From the NCBI GenBank assembly GCA_029851415.1, contig CM056741.1:178605021-178669020 (forward strand): a stretch of 64,000 bases of DNA, written 5' to 3'. This document shows positions 25,501-37,227 of this stretch, one piece after another. Each line of letters starts with the position of its first letter. Position 1 is the first letter of the stretch. The translations under genes were made by a program, and so were the position numbers. Under the pieces are notes generated by a model. That model saw nothing but the letters and a program-made list of their open reading frames with translations. It did no database searches and was not told where the DNA came from. This DNA is from Eretmocerus hayati. Taxonomy: Eukaryota > Arthropoda > Insecta > Hymenoptera > Aphelinidae.

Positions 25501-28246
25501 CTCATATTTTTCACCTACCTTGTCTTCAAACTGTGTCTATGTCGCTTGGTTATTTCTGTGCCTTTGTCCTGTACTCAGATGTGTCTATCGATTCGGAAGA
25601 CGCTTCAAAAGTTGTCGTGAATCGACGTGTTACACACTATGCAACTACAGCTTGTTACCACTGTACTAGAACTATTTGTACCACTATCACTGTTTTGTTT
25701 TTATATTTTTTGAAATTGACGCACAAGCTTCGCCAGATAATCGTTATATCGTCATCACGCGATGCATAATTTTTTATTCATCTCCTTACATAAATACCAT
25801 TTCTCCATTCGTTCTGGATGCAAGTTTTGTTTACATGTTCAGACGAAAAACTGTGTGTTGAATTACAGAAAAAAATCTATCGAATCGACACATGTTGATG
25901 TTATCTGTGAATAATTGTGAGTGAAATACTATTCTCCTCTATCTCTGGAATCTGGATTTCAAAAAAGGGTATCGTAAAGGGATTCAGAATTTTATCTACC
26001 TTACTATTCTATAAACGAATAGTTTTTTCATAAACATTGATCTCACATGTGATTCACATATCTTGAGCGAATCTTGTGCGTATCTTATCTGTTACATGAA
26101 ATCCTGTTCACTCGCTGACTATACTGACTGGACTCTATCTTTTCTCTGTGTAGATGGTCACGCCTGACGCTCTCTTTACCCTGTTTGGTACGTCTCCACA
26201 TTTATATTATTAATTATACCACATTATTGATCATTGTATTTATATTTCCAAAGCGTCAAAGCGTATCGTTGGCAAAAAAATGAAAAAATCCAACTTTTCA
26301 CGTTATTCATTAATTTCAACATCATGGTCATCTTATGATTTTTATTTCATGGATATTTACTGACTCTTTGATCATGAATTCTTTTATTCATTCTCAAGAC
26401 ATTGGATTTTGATCAAATTGATCATATTGATTTGAGATGATTTCTTTATCGTTTTGTTACTATTATAATTCCTTTCCGTATGCGTTACAAAAATACCATT
26501 CAATCTTGCTGCATTTGACCCTTCTGAAAAACATTCACCTTTTCAACTTTCTCAATTTTATTTGTATCCATTTCTCGAAATCTTTCATTCATTTTACAGC
26601 TTCACACTTCCATTTCACTAATTTTATGTTTCAAAAGTTTCCGTTTTATTTCCAATATTTCCACTCATTTTTAACATCTCTCCCATCGTTGCATTGTCAT
26701 TCCATTATCTTACGATGTAGAAGGGCGCAACAAAATTTTGGTAATTCTAGAGGAATAATACATTTTGGAAATATTTATCGCTAAACAAGTGCAATAGTTG
26801 AATATACCAATAATTTCTGTAGAATTCCAGTGATTTATTCATACATGTTTCAATGAAAAATCTTTCTTTTTATTAGAATAGCTTCAGTGGTAGTCGAATC
26901 CTAAACCATCCTAGCACTCAATGGTTTTCAAAGAGTGAACTCATTCTTCTTTCGAATTGCTCAGTAATCAAACAATTCTTATCGAGATTCGAGACTTTTG
27001 AAAAGTTTATAATGAGTTGAATGATGAATACTCAACAAATATTATCATCTATGTAGGCAGGAGCAAACATCCACCTAAATTTCAATGATGAATAATGCGT
27101 TACTTCACTTTCCAATCACAACGAGAATGTAAGAAATATCATATGCTCGCGATTTCAGGAATCAGTTCAAGACACATAGATTCAATTCGTATTTATTAAT
27201 CTGCTCAGTTTGATAAATTTCTTTTGAAAAATTCGAATCATTCCAGAAAAGAAGGTTTTGATGATCAAACTGAAAAATTCTCAAGATTCATTTGGATGTG
27301 TTCGAAATACCATAATTTTTCGCTTTACTAATTTCACGTTTCCAACTACAGGCGTATATGGGGATGTACAACGTGTGAAGATCCTCTACAACAAGAAAGA
27401 TTCGGCTCTGATTCAAATGGCCGAGCCACACCAAGCTCATTTGGGTAATTGTTTCAATTGATTTATGGCTTTTTCCGTCTCTCAGCTTTGTACCTGAAAT
27501 ATCAATCAACCAGCTATGTGAAGAATCTTGATCTAAGATATATCATTATTAATCTTTCTGTTCAACAGCAATGACACATATGGACAAATTGAAAGTCTTT
27601 GGCAAGCCCATCAGAGTAATGTTGAGCAAGCACCAAACTGTACAACTACCTCGTGAAGGCCAGCCAGATGCAGGGTTAACTAAAGATTACACCAACAGTC
27701 CCCTTCATCGCTTCAAGAAACCTGGCTCTAAGAATTATCAAAATATTTATCCACCAAGTGCAACATTGCATTTATCAAACATTCCGTAAGTAAAGTGTCT
27801 CTCTAGAAATTTTCCTTTAGTAAAAGAACCTTGACTTTTTTTTTCGAATCGAAACATGTTGAAATTTATTGCCGTTTTGAAAGATTTGACTTGTGTTTGG
27901 ATTACATCTGCAAATTCATGAATTGATGGACCATATTTAATTTTGCAGAGCTACGGTAACTGAAGATGAAATCAAGGAAGCCTTTACAAAGAATGGTTTC
28001 ACAGTCAAAGCATTCAAATTTTTCCCCAAGGATAGAAAGATGGCACTCATTCAAATGCCCACTATGGACGATGCTGTTTCTGCTCTTATCGTGAGTACTA
28101 TGAACTCAAGCTTAGTAAATCAATTCAAAATTGTAACTGAACTTAGCCCTCAATAACGGAAATATTTTATCTTTCAGAAAATGCACAATTACCAGCTCAG
28201 CGAATCTAATCACTTGAGAGTTTCGTTCTCCAAGAGTAATATCTAA
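4605..28246 (+). CDS. heph: PTBP / hephaestus, RRM2-RRM4 (5' partial, ten exons)
   Basis: Polypyrimidine tract-binding protein, a nuclear RNA-binding splicing repressor that binds CU-rich RNA through four RRMs. The ten exons listed separately join in phase to 1236 nt (411 codons plus TAA) with GT-AG introns. Seen directly: RRM2 with its RNP region [13 protein letters not shown], the LDGQNIY and [13 protein letters not shown] blocks after it, the RRM3 start [33 protein letters not shown] and LTKDY in the RRM3-RRM4 linker, [25 protein letters not shown] starting RRM4, and the C-terminal SFSKSNI. These blocks are nearly identical to animal PTBP1/2 and fly heph, so the family call is secure. The first visible exon enters in phase 0 in the linker before RRM2; RRM1, the nuclear localisation signal and the start codon lie upstream of the window. 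Introns range from under 100 bp near the 3' end to over 9 kb. Confidence 0.96.
5567..5608. repeat. (TG)21 microsatellite
   Basis: Forty-two uninterrupted bases of TG dinucleotide inside a heph intron. Confidence 0.97.
7386..7780. mobile_element. 395-bp MITE with TTAA target duplication
   Basis: TTAA at 7382-7385 and 7781-7784 flank a segment whose ends are inverted: the left carries GGCCGTAGTCCG and the right CGACTACGGCC. Subterminal blocks are also mirrored, for example ccgttcggaggat against ctccgaacgga, and ctacagaatgcatgtc against gacacgcattctgtag. No coding capacity. TTAA duplication points to a piggyBac- or Kolobok-mobilised element. Confidence 0.85.
14211..14262 (+). CDS. heph: heph exon b: RRM2 core
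   Basis: 52 nt, phase 0 to 1. Encodes [17 protein letters not shown], the RRM2 helix 1 and strand 2 region. Acceptor ctccacag, donor gtaagt. Confidence 0.95.
14263..15998 (+). other. heph intron, 1.7 kb
   Basis: No exon or transposon recognised. There is a poly-G run near 15085 and a CT-rich stretch before 15640. The acceptor is tgtttcag. Confidence 0.8.
15999..16057 (+). CDS. heph: heph exon c: RRM2 RNP1 region
   Basis: 59 nt, phase 1 to 0. Completes a split Ser codon and encodes [19 protein letters not shown], the RNP1 strand and helix 2 of RRM2. Donor gtaagt. Confidence 0.95.
18735..18758. repeat. (AGC)n microsatellite
   Basis: About eight AGC units in an intron; not part of any supported coding exon. 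Confidence 0.9.
19996..20161 (-). repeat. Dispersed repeat, copy 2 (MITE-like)
   Basis: Inverted, diverged copy of 2131-2296. On the minus strand it carries the same order of blocks, including ATGAGGTTCCCCGT. The two copies lie in noncoding parts of the same gene about 17.7 kb apart. Confidence 0.7.
20662..20697. repeat. (TA)18 microsatellite
   Basis: Uninterrupted TA dinucleotides in an intron. Confidence 0.97.
22228..22459 (+). CDS. heph: heph exon d: end of RRM2 and RRM2-RRM3 linker
   Basis: 232 nt, phase 0 to 1. Encodes [20 protein letters not shown], then the [13 protein letters not shown] block that follows RRM2 in all PTBPs, then a Gly/Leu-rich linker. The donor that keeps frame is gttggt at 22460, a weak site; a second candidate, gtatcc, lies 4 nt downstream and a (TCA)n tract follows. 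Confidence 0.9.
22460..23465 (+). other. heph intron, 1.0 kb
   Basis: Begins with the weak donor and the (TCA)n microsatellite; otherwise plain sequence ending in the acceptor cccttgcag. Confidence 0.8.
22474..22507. repeat. (TCA)11 microsatellite next to a splice donor
   Basis: About eleven TCA units starting 14 nt after the probable donor of heph exon d. Read-through of the donor would add a Ser run and a stop. Confidence 0.95.
23466..23674 (+). CDS. heph: heph exon e: Ala/Gly-rich linker and RRM3 start
   Basis: 209 nt, phase 1 to 0. Encodes the hydrophobic linker ([20 protein letters not shown] and following Gly/Leu-rich residues) and the first strand of RRM3, [10 protein letters not shown]. 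Donor gtgagt. Confidence 0.94.
23675..26153 (+). other. heph intron before the 34-nt exon
   Basis: 2.5 kb. It contains a pyrimidine-rich stretch at about 25485-25600 with several UCUC, UCUU and UGUCU-type motifs, and ends in a long pyrimidine tract (ctctatcttttctctgtgtag). These are the motif types PTBP itself binds, as expected for autoregulated splicing. Confidence 0.7.
26154..26187 (+). CDS. heph: heph exon f: 34-nt RRM3 microexon
   Basis: 34 nt, phase 0 to 1, encoding [11 protein letters not shown] plus the first base of a Gly codon. Acceptor ctctgtgtag, donor gtacgt. It corresponds exactly in position and length to the 34-nt exon of mammalian PTBP1 (exon 11) and PTBP2 (exon 10), whose skipping triggers nonsense-mediated decay. 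Confidence 0.93.
26188..27351 (+). other. heph intron after the 34-nt exon
   Basis: 1.2 kb. A pyrimidine-rich block lies at about 26440-26720 (repeated uuuc, cuuu and uuucc runs), giving CU-rich flanks on both sides of the microexon. Confidence 0.7.
27352..27444 (+). CDS. heph: heph exon g: RRM3 core
   Basis: 93 nt, phase 1 to 1. Encodes [20 protein letters not shown] and [13 protein letters not shown]3 strand 2 through RNP1. Donor gtaatt. Confidence 0.95.
27569..27785 (+). CDS. heph: heph exon h: RRM3 end and RRM4 start
   Basis: 217 nt, phase 1 to 2. Encodes the last RRM3 helix and strand ([20 protein letters not shown]), the linker [15 protein letters not shown], then [13 protein letters not shown] and the first RRM4 strand. 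Donor gtaagt. Confidence 0.96.
27949..28090 (+). CDS. heph: heph exon i: RRM4
   Basis: 142 nt, phase 2 to 0. Encodes [20 protein letters not shown] and DRKMALIQM (RNP1) and the second RRM4 helix. Donor gtgagt. Confidence 0.96.
28178..28246 (+). CDS. heph: heph last exon: RRM4 C-terminus and stop
   Basis: 69 nt including TAA. Encodes [20 protein letters not shown] and the terminal NI, the exact C-terminal position of animal PTBPs. Acceptor ctttcag. Confidence 0.96.
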   Translation, partial: KMHNYQLSESNHLRVSFSKSNI

Positions 28247-30400
28247 CAAGAGAGACCAGCAGTTTACGAACCGCAACAGTGGTTCCAGCCCTACGCTCTT
28301 GTCAACTGTTGGTACCCTGGTACCTTACACGACTGAAAAAAGTTAGCTACTGTACTTTCCAACTGAGTCGATTTCGTCCAACGTATTCTCGCATAGAGAA
28401 ACAAAATCTTCAGAGTTCCAGTGGTGCAGATGCAAATAACGCTCGATGATTGGTAATGAATACAACGTATCGAAATCGTCTCAGATGTCAAATCGTAACG
28501 ACGTGTTCGATAGTGGGCTAATTTATATTTACGAGTGTAAGTAAGGAGCGGAAACAGGGGAAAAGAGCTGATACTTGCGAACAAACAAATAACCGACGAC
28601 CTCTTGGCTTTCCGCGAGCACATGCAGGGATTATGAAAAATGAAGAGAGAAAACAAACGAGCATCGTTCCTAGCCGCGATATTTTCATTCACATTTAGCA
28701 AAAAAACATAGTAGGGAGTAGCCAGTCAAGTGCATGCAAAGGATAGTTGATTGTTCTCTACGTAGGAGGATAATTCCTTGAGTATTGATGTGCATTTATC
28801 AAATGCAATCAGCAAGAAGTATACAAGTAAATTGAGCGTGTTTCCAACTAAGATGGTGCGGAATGGAAAATATGACCGATCCTGATTCTTGTACAGATTC
28901 AAACACACAAATAGTACAGATCTTAAGATATATTATATATATATACACGTATATATTTTACAAGCGTGACACGCTTACCGGCCACAAAAAATGAAACGTA
29001 GGCCCATATGCATGTGACTTTTCGTTAACCGTTTGAGGTCGGTGAAGGCACTACACTGATGCATAGTAGAGGATAAGATTTATAAAACTTATAGCTCGAT
29101 ACAGAAATAGATTCAAAAGTAGATATATAGAGATGAAACGAGCTCTTCCTGGAACAAGAAAGAATCAAGCGCTCGATGATGTTCAAGAAAAAAAAAAAAA
29201 AGACTCGAAAGTAGCGAGACTGCCGAGAGCTCACTTATTATTCCAGGTGAATAAGTATCGAGCGCTCGTCGCTTTCTCCAGATTTGCGCGACATGCGTGC
29301 TTAGCATGTAAGGAAAAAATTTAGAATCTAAAAGTGAAGAAGGAATGAAAAGTAAAAGATGATACAAAACATAGCCAATGTCACGGGACCCTTTTTGCAG
29401 CTCTATCGAGGTGCTATGAACTGCTTGCGTGCGCTTTCACTATACTGTGATGAGCTCCGACGATCATAATTGAGCCTTGACGTGTGTTAAGATGAATCGC
29501 CGAGATAATCCTCCCATATCTTATTATAGCTGTGCGTTGATTGTTGTTTGTCAACAAAATTCAATTTTCATGATACTTTCAGAAGAATTTAAAAATGATT
29601 AACGTTTGCATAAAATCAGAATTCTGATGGGAGTATTGACATATTTTCATAATATAAACTGACTGGCAATATCCATAATTGTGTCTATAGCTCGTCATAA
29701 CGACTGAGTTGTGCATTTAGCCATCCAGTTTCTTTCCCACCTCAACTTATTTATGTTGTAACTATTAAATGAGTATTAAATTACAACGCACACTGATGCA
29801 GTTTGTCGAAGAGCGCACATTGATATTTCTCAATATACGGTTCAGATCAGAAGATATCTTAACCGGAGAAGAATTTTGATGCAGTTAGGTGGATATCAGA
29901 CTTGTAGTTGAATAGTTGCATAGAAATCATAGATATAAATCTAAATATTGAATAAATCACCAGTAAACTCTACAGGGAGGAAGAGAAGTAATCGTAAGCG
30001 TTGAACGTTAAACATATCGTACGTTACGAGGTCTCTACTATTTATCATCAGTTTGAATAATTGCTAAAAGAATTTAGAAAAATCCAGTTCCATTTTGAAA
30101 ATTGAATAATCCTCATGCCTCCTATTTGTTTTTGACATGATATTTTCCATATCCTTTCATAATGATCAAGGTTGTCGGCTTGAAATCCGAAAAAAATCAG
30201 TATCAGATTCTCGTGAAATAGATGATTTTTCAGAAGTGAAATAGGAATATTGATAGGAGGTTAGATTAGCGACCAATACTCGCGATAAATATTGCAGAGT
30301 GGCTGTTTCGTTTCAGCCTAAAACTATTTACTTGAGCTAAGAGAGATTCCGCGACGAGAAACTCTGATTAGGTCCGTGTTAACTCTGTACTAAATAAAAT
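28247..30400 (+). other. Probable heph 3' UTR with candidate poly(A) signals
   Basis: No coding evidence follows the stop codon. AATAAA hexamers occur at 29951-29956 and 30393-30398. Either could end the transcript, or the UTR could be longer. The boundary is not fixed by sequence alone. Confidence 0.45.
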
Positions 30401-33400
30401 GAGCAGCTAAACGTAGAAATCCTCAAATAAATCTTGAATGTAACGGTCGAAGTCATATGCGTTTCACAGTACATTAACGAAAGAATGGATCGGTAAAGAT
30501 GGATGAATAGAGTGGAATGTGTTGGGTTAGTCAGAGATTCGCTAAAACTTCCAATAAGATGAATGTAATAGTAAATGTCGATTATTTTGAAAAGAATGAT
30601 GGAATATAAATATAATGTCACAATCAAGCGAGTGCCGGTTTACAAATGTCTATGTAGAAGTTGGTGCCAAACTATGATAAAACTTTCGTGTAAAACTTTC
30701 TTGCACCTTATCTCGATCCATCGATTAGAATGTCAAATCAATACACAATGTGAATCTCAATCATCTCTAGTTCTACACCTAAGAATCGTTCTCAATCGAT
30801 TGAGGTCGTCTTTTATGTCTTTCTAATCGAATAACATTCGTAAGAAAGAGTTGCTGAGGTCGTTTTTCTCGAAAGAGATAAGTCGATCTTAATCAGTCAT
30901 ACAAAAACTAAAATACTTGATTTAACCCAGTCACATCAATGGTTGAATTGGATAACAGCAGAAACAATCAGTGTTGAGAAATTTCAAATTACCGGCATGA
31001 GCAAAGGGGCCAGTCTTTGAATCCTCCATGATCTGTCTTTCGAATCTCTATTAACATCAATGTATTATAATGATCTAATCTGGTTGTACGATTTTTTAAT
31101 TCCCGTTTTATACAGCAAAGTAAACAGGAAAACGTCGATAAAGACTTCTAGTATTATTTACAATATGCAAGTATTTTATTGAATATAATAGTTGTTATTT
31201 TGTATTGTTCTAAGGTCATTTATATTCGTGACTACCTCTTTCTTCACCGTAATTTCAGTTTGATTTTTCTATCTCGTCATTAATCTCTCTTTGTATTTGA
31301 ATAGCTCCATAAATGTTTGCATACTTTTAGTACTAAGCTATCCAAGTATTATTTATCTTTTACAGTTGCCCAGTAAACATGATCTTTTGCATTTATGAGA
31401 ATATTGATAATAGATCTAATATCCTCCCGTTGAATACAAATTATGCAACATTGATGATTTATATTGATTTTGTGTGGTCCTTCTTGATCTTTTTTCCAAT
31501 GATTTCTTGAAAACGATGACCTATTCATGATCGATTCATTTCTATCTCAAAAAGTAATCAAATAACCGTCGTAAAAGTTGACCTGCCACTAATTTGTTTT
31601 TGCTTGTGAGTCTATTTCGAAAAGTAGTTTATTGAAGAAAAGTCATGTAGTAATGTTCGAAAAGAAAAGATTTCCCTTCATTTGATAACATTGATGAAAA
31701 AGTTTTTTCGGGAAAATATTCTTGATCGATGCATCTTTACAGTATGATGGATGATTCACAGAAATATATATATAGTTAGCTGTGTTGAGGGGGGCCGATA
31801 TGAGAGTTGGAATAGCCAACGCTCGCAATGAGGTGTCACAAAGATTCGAGTTCCGTTACTCTTGAATTCAGACTCTTCTGCTTCGTCCTTTTCTTTCAAC
31901 TTACATTGGTTTGAGGATCAGCAAAGTCCACGATTATTTTAGTAAGTCAATTTTTATCCCACTGGTTATTTAGAAGAATTCAAGATTGCCGAAGTTCGTA
32001 ATCTGATAAAAAATATGCTCTAGCAAACAAGTGACGTGTTGAAATTTATGAGTCTATAGAATGAAATTGGAAGAAATGATATATCATGGAACCGAAATGA
32101 AAGATGATACCATTTGTATAGGTGACTGTGCGGAGTCTGTTATAATGTAACTATTTCTTTGTGAAGGTTTCCTCGCTTTGAAAGAAAGCTAACGATGGAA
32201 CTTGGGTGAGATATCAAACTATTAAATGGATAATCCGCGATAATCTGTTGATAACGCAGATGACAAATCTATGTATGATCGTGATTTGAGCTCATTGATA
32301 ACGTATGGTCGGTCGACTCATTTTATTCACGTTCCAGTTCACTGGTACTTCTGACACCTTTGGTTAGGCTGAACCCTTCACAAATGACGCAAAAAGTCAA
32401 GAGTGAATTTATTTATGAAGGCTCAAACACTAGTTCAAAATTCAGTGATACAAACGGCACAAAATTGGCCTGAGAAGGGAACAATTTTATTGTGTAATCT
32501 TACAAATTTTTTTTCTACTCATAAAATATATCCAAGAAACGTCTCAATCGTTGAAAGATACAATCTTAATGACAATCACTCTCTCACTTTTTATCCGGTA
32601 TAGACGTGGTATACTGTAATATTCTCACAGTAATAAGAAATGACTGGGCCCGAAATTTCAACTCCTGCTCAAATTTGAGCAGTTTTGTTTTTAAGTGTAT
32701 TTTTTGATGAACTGTTGGCAGATTGAGAAAGTTCTTTTCTCTTTCTCTACTACATATTCACTGTGTCAAGTATACATTTCACTTAATCGAAAGGAATTCC
32801 AAGTGTGATGAAAATTTGCTGGAATAAAAATTCTGAGCAACTGTAAAACCATAAATAATATTTCTGGCACTCTAATTCGTATTTTCAAAGGTCTTACAAT
32901 GACTCAGTACATTGAACTCGTTGAAAGTCTACCTACAGGTCTGCTACATATCTACGCCTTCTTCAGTACAAAATACTCTCTGTTTTTGTTACTCTGCTAT
33001 ATCTAAAAATCTTGCCCATCAAGGCCTTCCTTTTCTACACTTCTACTGTCGCCTTTGAAAGCCCAGACTTTCTATTTTCCAGATTTCACTTACAATACAG
33101 ATGTAAGAAATGCGATATCAGTACTGGGCCAGGAATTGCGTTGCAAGTCACAATCAGCTCGACTCTGACATGAAAAAATCATTTTTTTTACTGAAACAGA
33201 TTGTCAGAGCGTGCATTTTTAAGGTAATAAGCTTCTTATAGTTAGTTGAATCAATAGATAAGGAAAATGTCTGAATGAGCTAATGAAAGCGTCACTAAAA
33301 TCAGAAACTCCGATGTTGCGAGACTTTGCGATTTTCGTTTGTATTTTTTTTTGTGGGTTGAAAGGAAGTCTGTAGTGTAGGACCTTTGTGAAGAGATCAG

Positions 33401-34853
33401 AAGTGCGATATAATTAGTCTAGAGATAGTTGAACGTATGTAGATTGATGCTAATGAGAAAAACACAAAACTCCATATCCACATAATTCGTTCACACAAGT
33501 CATTGTATAAATGAGCAAATGTATGGAAGTCGAGCTCAAAAATTCTATCTCGAACACACATTACGTGGGATTTACCTGTGGGAACATCCTCTATTCTCAA
33601 GTAGCATAAATGAAATCACAGCTTTTTAAATAACTTTTTTTTCTTAAAAATTCAACGGTCTTCTTCACGTTATGAGTCTTTTTTAAACATTATTTTCATG
33701 CTTCTCACACATTTTCTGAACTTTCTCATCCTCCCCATTGATTTTGACTGAGTTCCATAGATCTGCTCTCAATGTTCGAACTCAACTCGAATTTTTCTGC
33801 AGTACCATCATACACAAGCTCTCTTCATTACTTTAATCGATCGCAATTTTGGCTTTCTCCTGGCGATAATGCAAGTCTGTATTCTATCAAAATGTCTCAA
33901 ATTTAGATCATTAATTCATATGATTCATAGTTTTAATCAGTATCAGATGTCTCTGATCGTTGTTCTATTTTCAAGCACCGATTGAGCAATCAAGATAACA
34001 ATTGTCATATGAACCAATATGATTGAAAGAATAATGATGATGTGTGCTGACGAGATTGATTGACTGAACAATCGAAACAATGAATGACGAGTGCAACTCG
34101 AGACAGCTTACAAATTAATGTGCACTTGAATTTATCCTGGAAAATATCGACTTGTTATTCATTTCGCACGCAATTCTATCACTATGTAAGGCTTTTCCCC
34201 ACCAACATCTTCTGTGGAATCGCTCTTGGACATCTTGTAAATTTTGAATGCGTTCTTCAATTTTTCAACAATCTATGCATACTGCACGATCATTATGATA
34301 AATTTTAAGCTATAGAATAGTGCGTTTACTCTATCTACGGCTGGCGCTGCTTAGAAATCTATATTTACTATACTTCTACTATGCTATCAGTTCTTCATTT
34401 TTCTTTCCCTCTTTATTATATTACTCCAATTACTATCTATACTGTTTACTATTCACAATTTTATCGTCACAATTATTACTAGTGCTACAATTATGATTGT
34501 ATTTAGTGTTACACCCGTGATTAACATTAATTCTGTAGGTGTTATTTCATAATTTAACCTCTCTGTATAAGTCACCCATTTCATGGTCTACGGATACACC
34601 CTTGAATATAAGTGTGTGATATCCGTATTTTCTATTTCCTAATCAGTATCTAATGTTTTTCTCAATTTCTCTTATCTCTAATCATTTGTCGTCCTAAGAG
34701 TTCTTGCAAGTGATGAACAGACGAAATATATACCCATTGTAATGAAATCTACCCTGTTTTTGTTATCTTTTTCACCCACTGCTCTATCCTTCTCATTTGT
34801 TCTGTGTGATTTTAGATCTTCCTCTGTATACTATTCTTGTTGAAATCTTTCAG
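30401..34853. other. AT-rich stretch, nothing recognised
   Basis: No domain-bearing open frame, transposon end or RNA gene is recognised on either strand. It could be a long 3' UTR, intergenic sequence or an intron of a neighbouring gene. Confidence 0.5.
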
Positions 34854-34921
34854 CTTATAAAAAGTTTACACTTTGTCAAGTACCAACATATTGCGGAGTA
34901 TGTCATTCTGCCGATGAGAAT
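34854..34921 (+). CDS. Possible orphan exon with a C1-like Cys motif
   Basis: 68 nt bounded by a good acceptor (tgaaatctttcag) and a consensus donor (gtaagtat). In the third frame it reads KKFTLCQVPTYCGVCHSADE, which resembles the F-x-PTYC-x2-C segment of C1 (phorbol-ester/DAG type) domains; the first frame is also open. No partner exon completing the C1 Cys/His set was found within the next few kb, so it may be chance, a pseudo-exon or one exon of an unresolved gene. Confidence 0.25.
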
Positions 34922-36674
34922 GTAAGTATCTGACACAACTTTTTTATCGATTTCTTTTGAATTTTACAAACTGGAATTCATCCCCAATTGCCTAAAATTT
35001 AGATAGCAATGTCATGAAAATTTTTTCTTCCCATCACTTCAAGACGAAATCAAAGAAAGGAAGAAAATGAGCCTATACCTGGCCAGGTACATTCTGACAT
35101 GTACATACAGATATTCTTTACCAACCAAGAAAATTACATTTAGTTGGATAATTTTGGCAAACCCAACCAGTGAATACCTTTTATTTCTAGTTCATTGGTA
35201 CAGCTACAGAAAAAATTGATAGATTTTTTGTACATGAATCTCGAAATTGAGGCTTTTTCTTGAGTGACTTGAAAAATACTAACTCGGAAAAGATTTTAAC
35301 AATCTGAATTATAGATTGTGCGGTAAATTTTTGCACGATCATACACTCTCAAAGCATAAAAGGGATTATGATACTCGTTAAACTGATATTTTAAAAATTT
35401 TTCGAGTCGTTTTAGAGATCAAAATGAATAAAAATTTAGATAATTGACCCCCTGGCGCATCAAGTCGAGTATCATCGTCTAAATAACTCGATATCCCTAT
35501 ACGAAATGAGCGCCAGGAGGTCAACTAAATGTGATTTTTATCAAAACAATTCCTGATGAATTCGATCGCTACAGCCTTGTGACCATCAAGAAAGACCTTT
35601 TTGACCAAAGCTTCAATTTTTTGACAACTGGGTCCATGAAAAAGCTCAATTGGGACTTCGAAGAATTCTCGATTCTCACATGGTAGTTACGGATTTCAAC
35701 TCCTTTTGTAGCAGTTCTATTGGTTTTGGAATTTTAGTATAATGCTGAAATCAATAATACTTGAAAATGCTCTCTACTTTTTGTCCCTACCTCTGTGCAC
35801 GACAATCTGTGATCTATACATTTTCTATTTCCCTTGCTGTTTTCTGATGTTTTTCTCCATTCTTGCTTGTTGAAGTCCCTCATCAAAAATCTGTAGTACT
35901 TATATTAGCTTTTTTTGAAAAAAATTTGCATACCTCTTACAATTGATCAAAAATGATTGGTGATAATCATTTTTGAAAAATGTGATCGCTTCAAAATGAC
36001 AATCAATTTTTCCGAATCTATACAGAAGACAATCAAGTTTCCTGATACAAGAATTTCTGCGCTCGATGATGGCTGTAAAATTGAGTGTATAAATGTGAGA
36101 ATGCATCCTTTTCAAAAGACTTGTAAACAGATCACAAAGAAACAAATACATTCAGTAAGTCAAACACAAGTCATATACGTGTGCTCTCACATAGAAGATA
36201 ACAGAATAGGTGGACTCATTAATGTTAAGAATAATTGTTACGAATGTGGTTTTTTATCTGCATTTAACAACTACCTTATAATCATGAATAAATGCTGGAA
36301 ATGTCGAAAAAATTTCCACCATTTCAAATGATGATTGAAACAGGTGAATTGTGCTCGGAATATTCAAACAGTAAATATCGATGAACAATCATTTTATATG
36401 GTGCGTACGATACTGTGACGCAGATGCGTCGACGGATCATATCCATTCCAATGTGCTCGTGAAAAATGCCTCATACTTATGTTTATTATTTGTCCTATTG
36501 ATCCTCGTTCTATTTATATTTTAACAAAGGAAGTAAATCATTTTTCCATAATCACTCTGATTTTTTGATTCCTTTCCATGTTTACTCCTTCCCTTGCAAT
36601 TTTCACTTATCCTAGTTTAACGAAATATTTGCAGTACTATCGTTTCAACATGGAATTCTGTAGGAAAAAATATA
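34922..36674. other. AT-rich stretch with a small hairpin element
   Basis: Apart from the inverted repeat at 35441-35527, nothing is recognised. The 125-codon open frame at 35957-36331 contains a few Cys pairs but no known domain and no codon support. Confidence 0.5.
35441..35527. repeat. 87-bp inverted repeat, mini-MITE
   Basis: TAATTGACCCCCTGGCGC at the left is mirrored by GCGCCAGGAGGTCAACTA at the right (16 of 18 matched) around about 50 bp. Flanks are A/T-rich and the target duplication is unclear. Confidence 0.6.
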
Positions 36675-37067
36675 CAGGCAAACCTCGGTATTTGGCATTA
36701 CCCATTTCGAGGATAACATTCCGTACCCGCGGTATTTTGCCCCGGTATTCGCGGTATGATGACTCAAGTTTCCAATTTTTTCGATTATCAATTCGGGGTG
36801 CAAATCATGATTATGCATTTCAAAAGTGAGAACTGCAATTTCTACCCGGTCAACACGAAGATGAACTAAACAGTAAAAGTTAAATTTTGAATGGTGGACA
36901 TTAAGACCTTCGTTGTTCTGAGATTTTGTAGTTGTCTAGCTATATTGGGGTTGGATGGATCAAGCTAATGGAGTGTTCGAATTGAATTGTATAATAATGA
37001 CTTCACCTGAGAGAAGTTTTTATTAAGGAAAAATTGAAATGAAAGTGATCGAAGAGAGTCACTGACA

Positions 37068-37225
37068 TTGCTAGAAATCGAACTAACTTTGAAATTGTTG
37101 GACGAAGGAGAACAAGTCAGTGTGTTCGCAAGGCAAGACTGTGTTAATGAATCTACGATTTATTCTGAGCCTCGTAAAAAAACCAAGATTATGGAAGCTG
37201 ATGAAGACTTAGATGCCCTTCGAAA
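37068..37225 (+). pseudogene. Pogo transposase fragment, CENP-B-type HTH
   Basis: An open frame reading ELTLKLLDEGEQVSVFARQD followed by CVNESTIY, matching the layout of pogo/Tigger N-terminal DNA-binding domains (eliiklleeG..v..la..fgvs.sTi). It is cut off by the inserted inner element. No DDE catalytic core remains nearby. Confidence 0.6.
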
Positions 37226-37227
37226 TA

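Noticed and set aside
28291..28701. 136-codon minus-strand ORF after the heph stop
   Set aside because: No recognisable domain and antisense to the probable 3' UTR; length compatible with chance.
35957..36331. 125-codon plus-strand ORF with Cys pairs
   Set aside because: Cys spacing does not match a zinc-finger family and there is no splice or conservation support.
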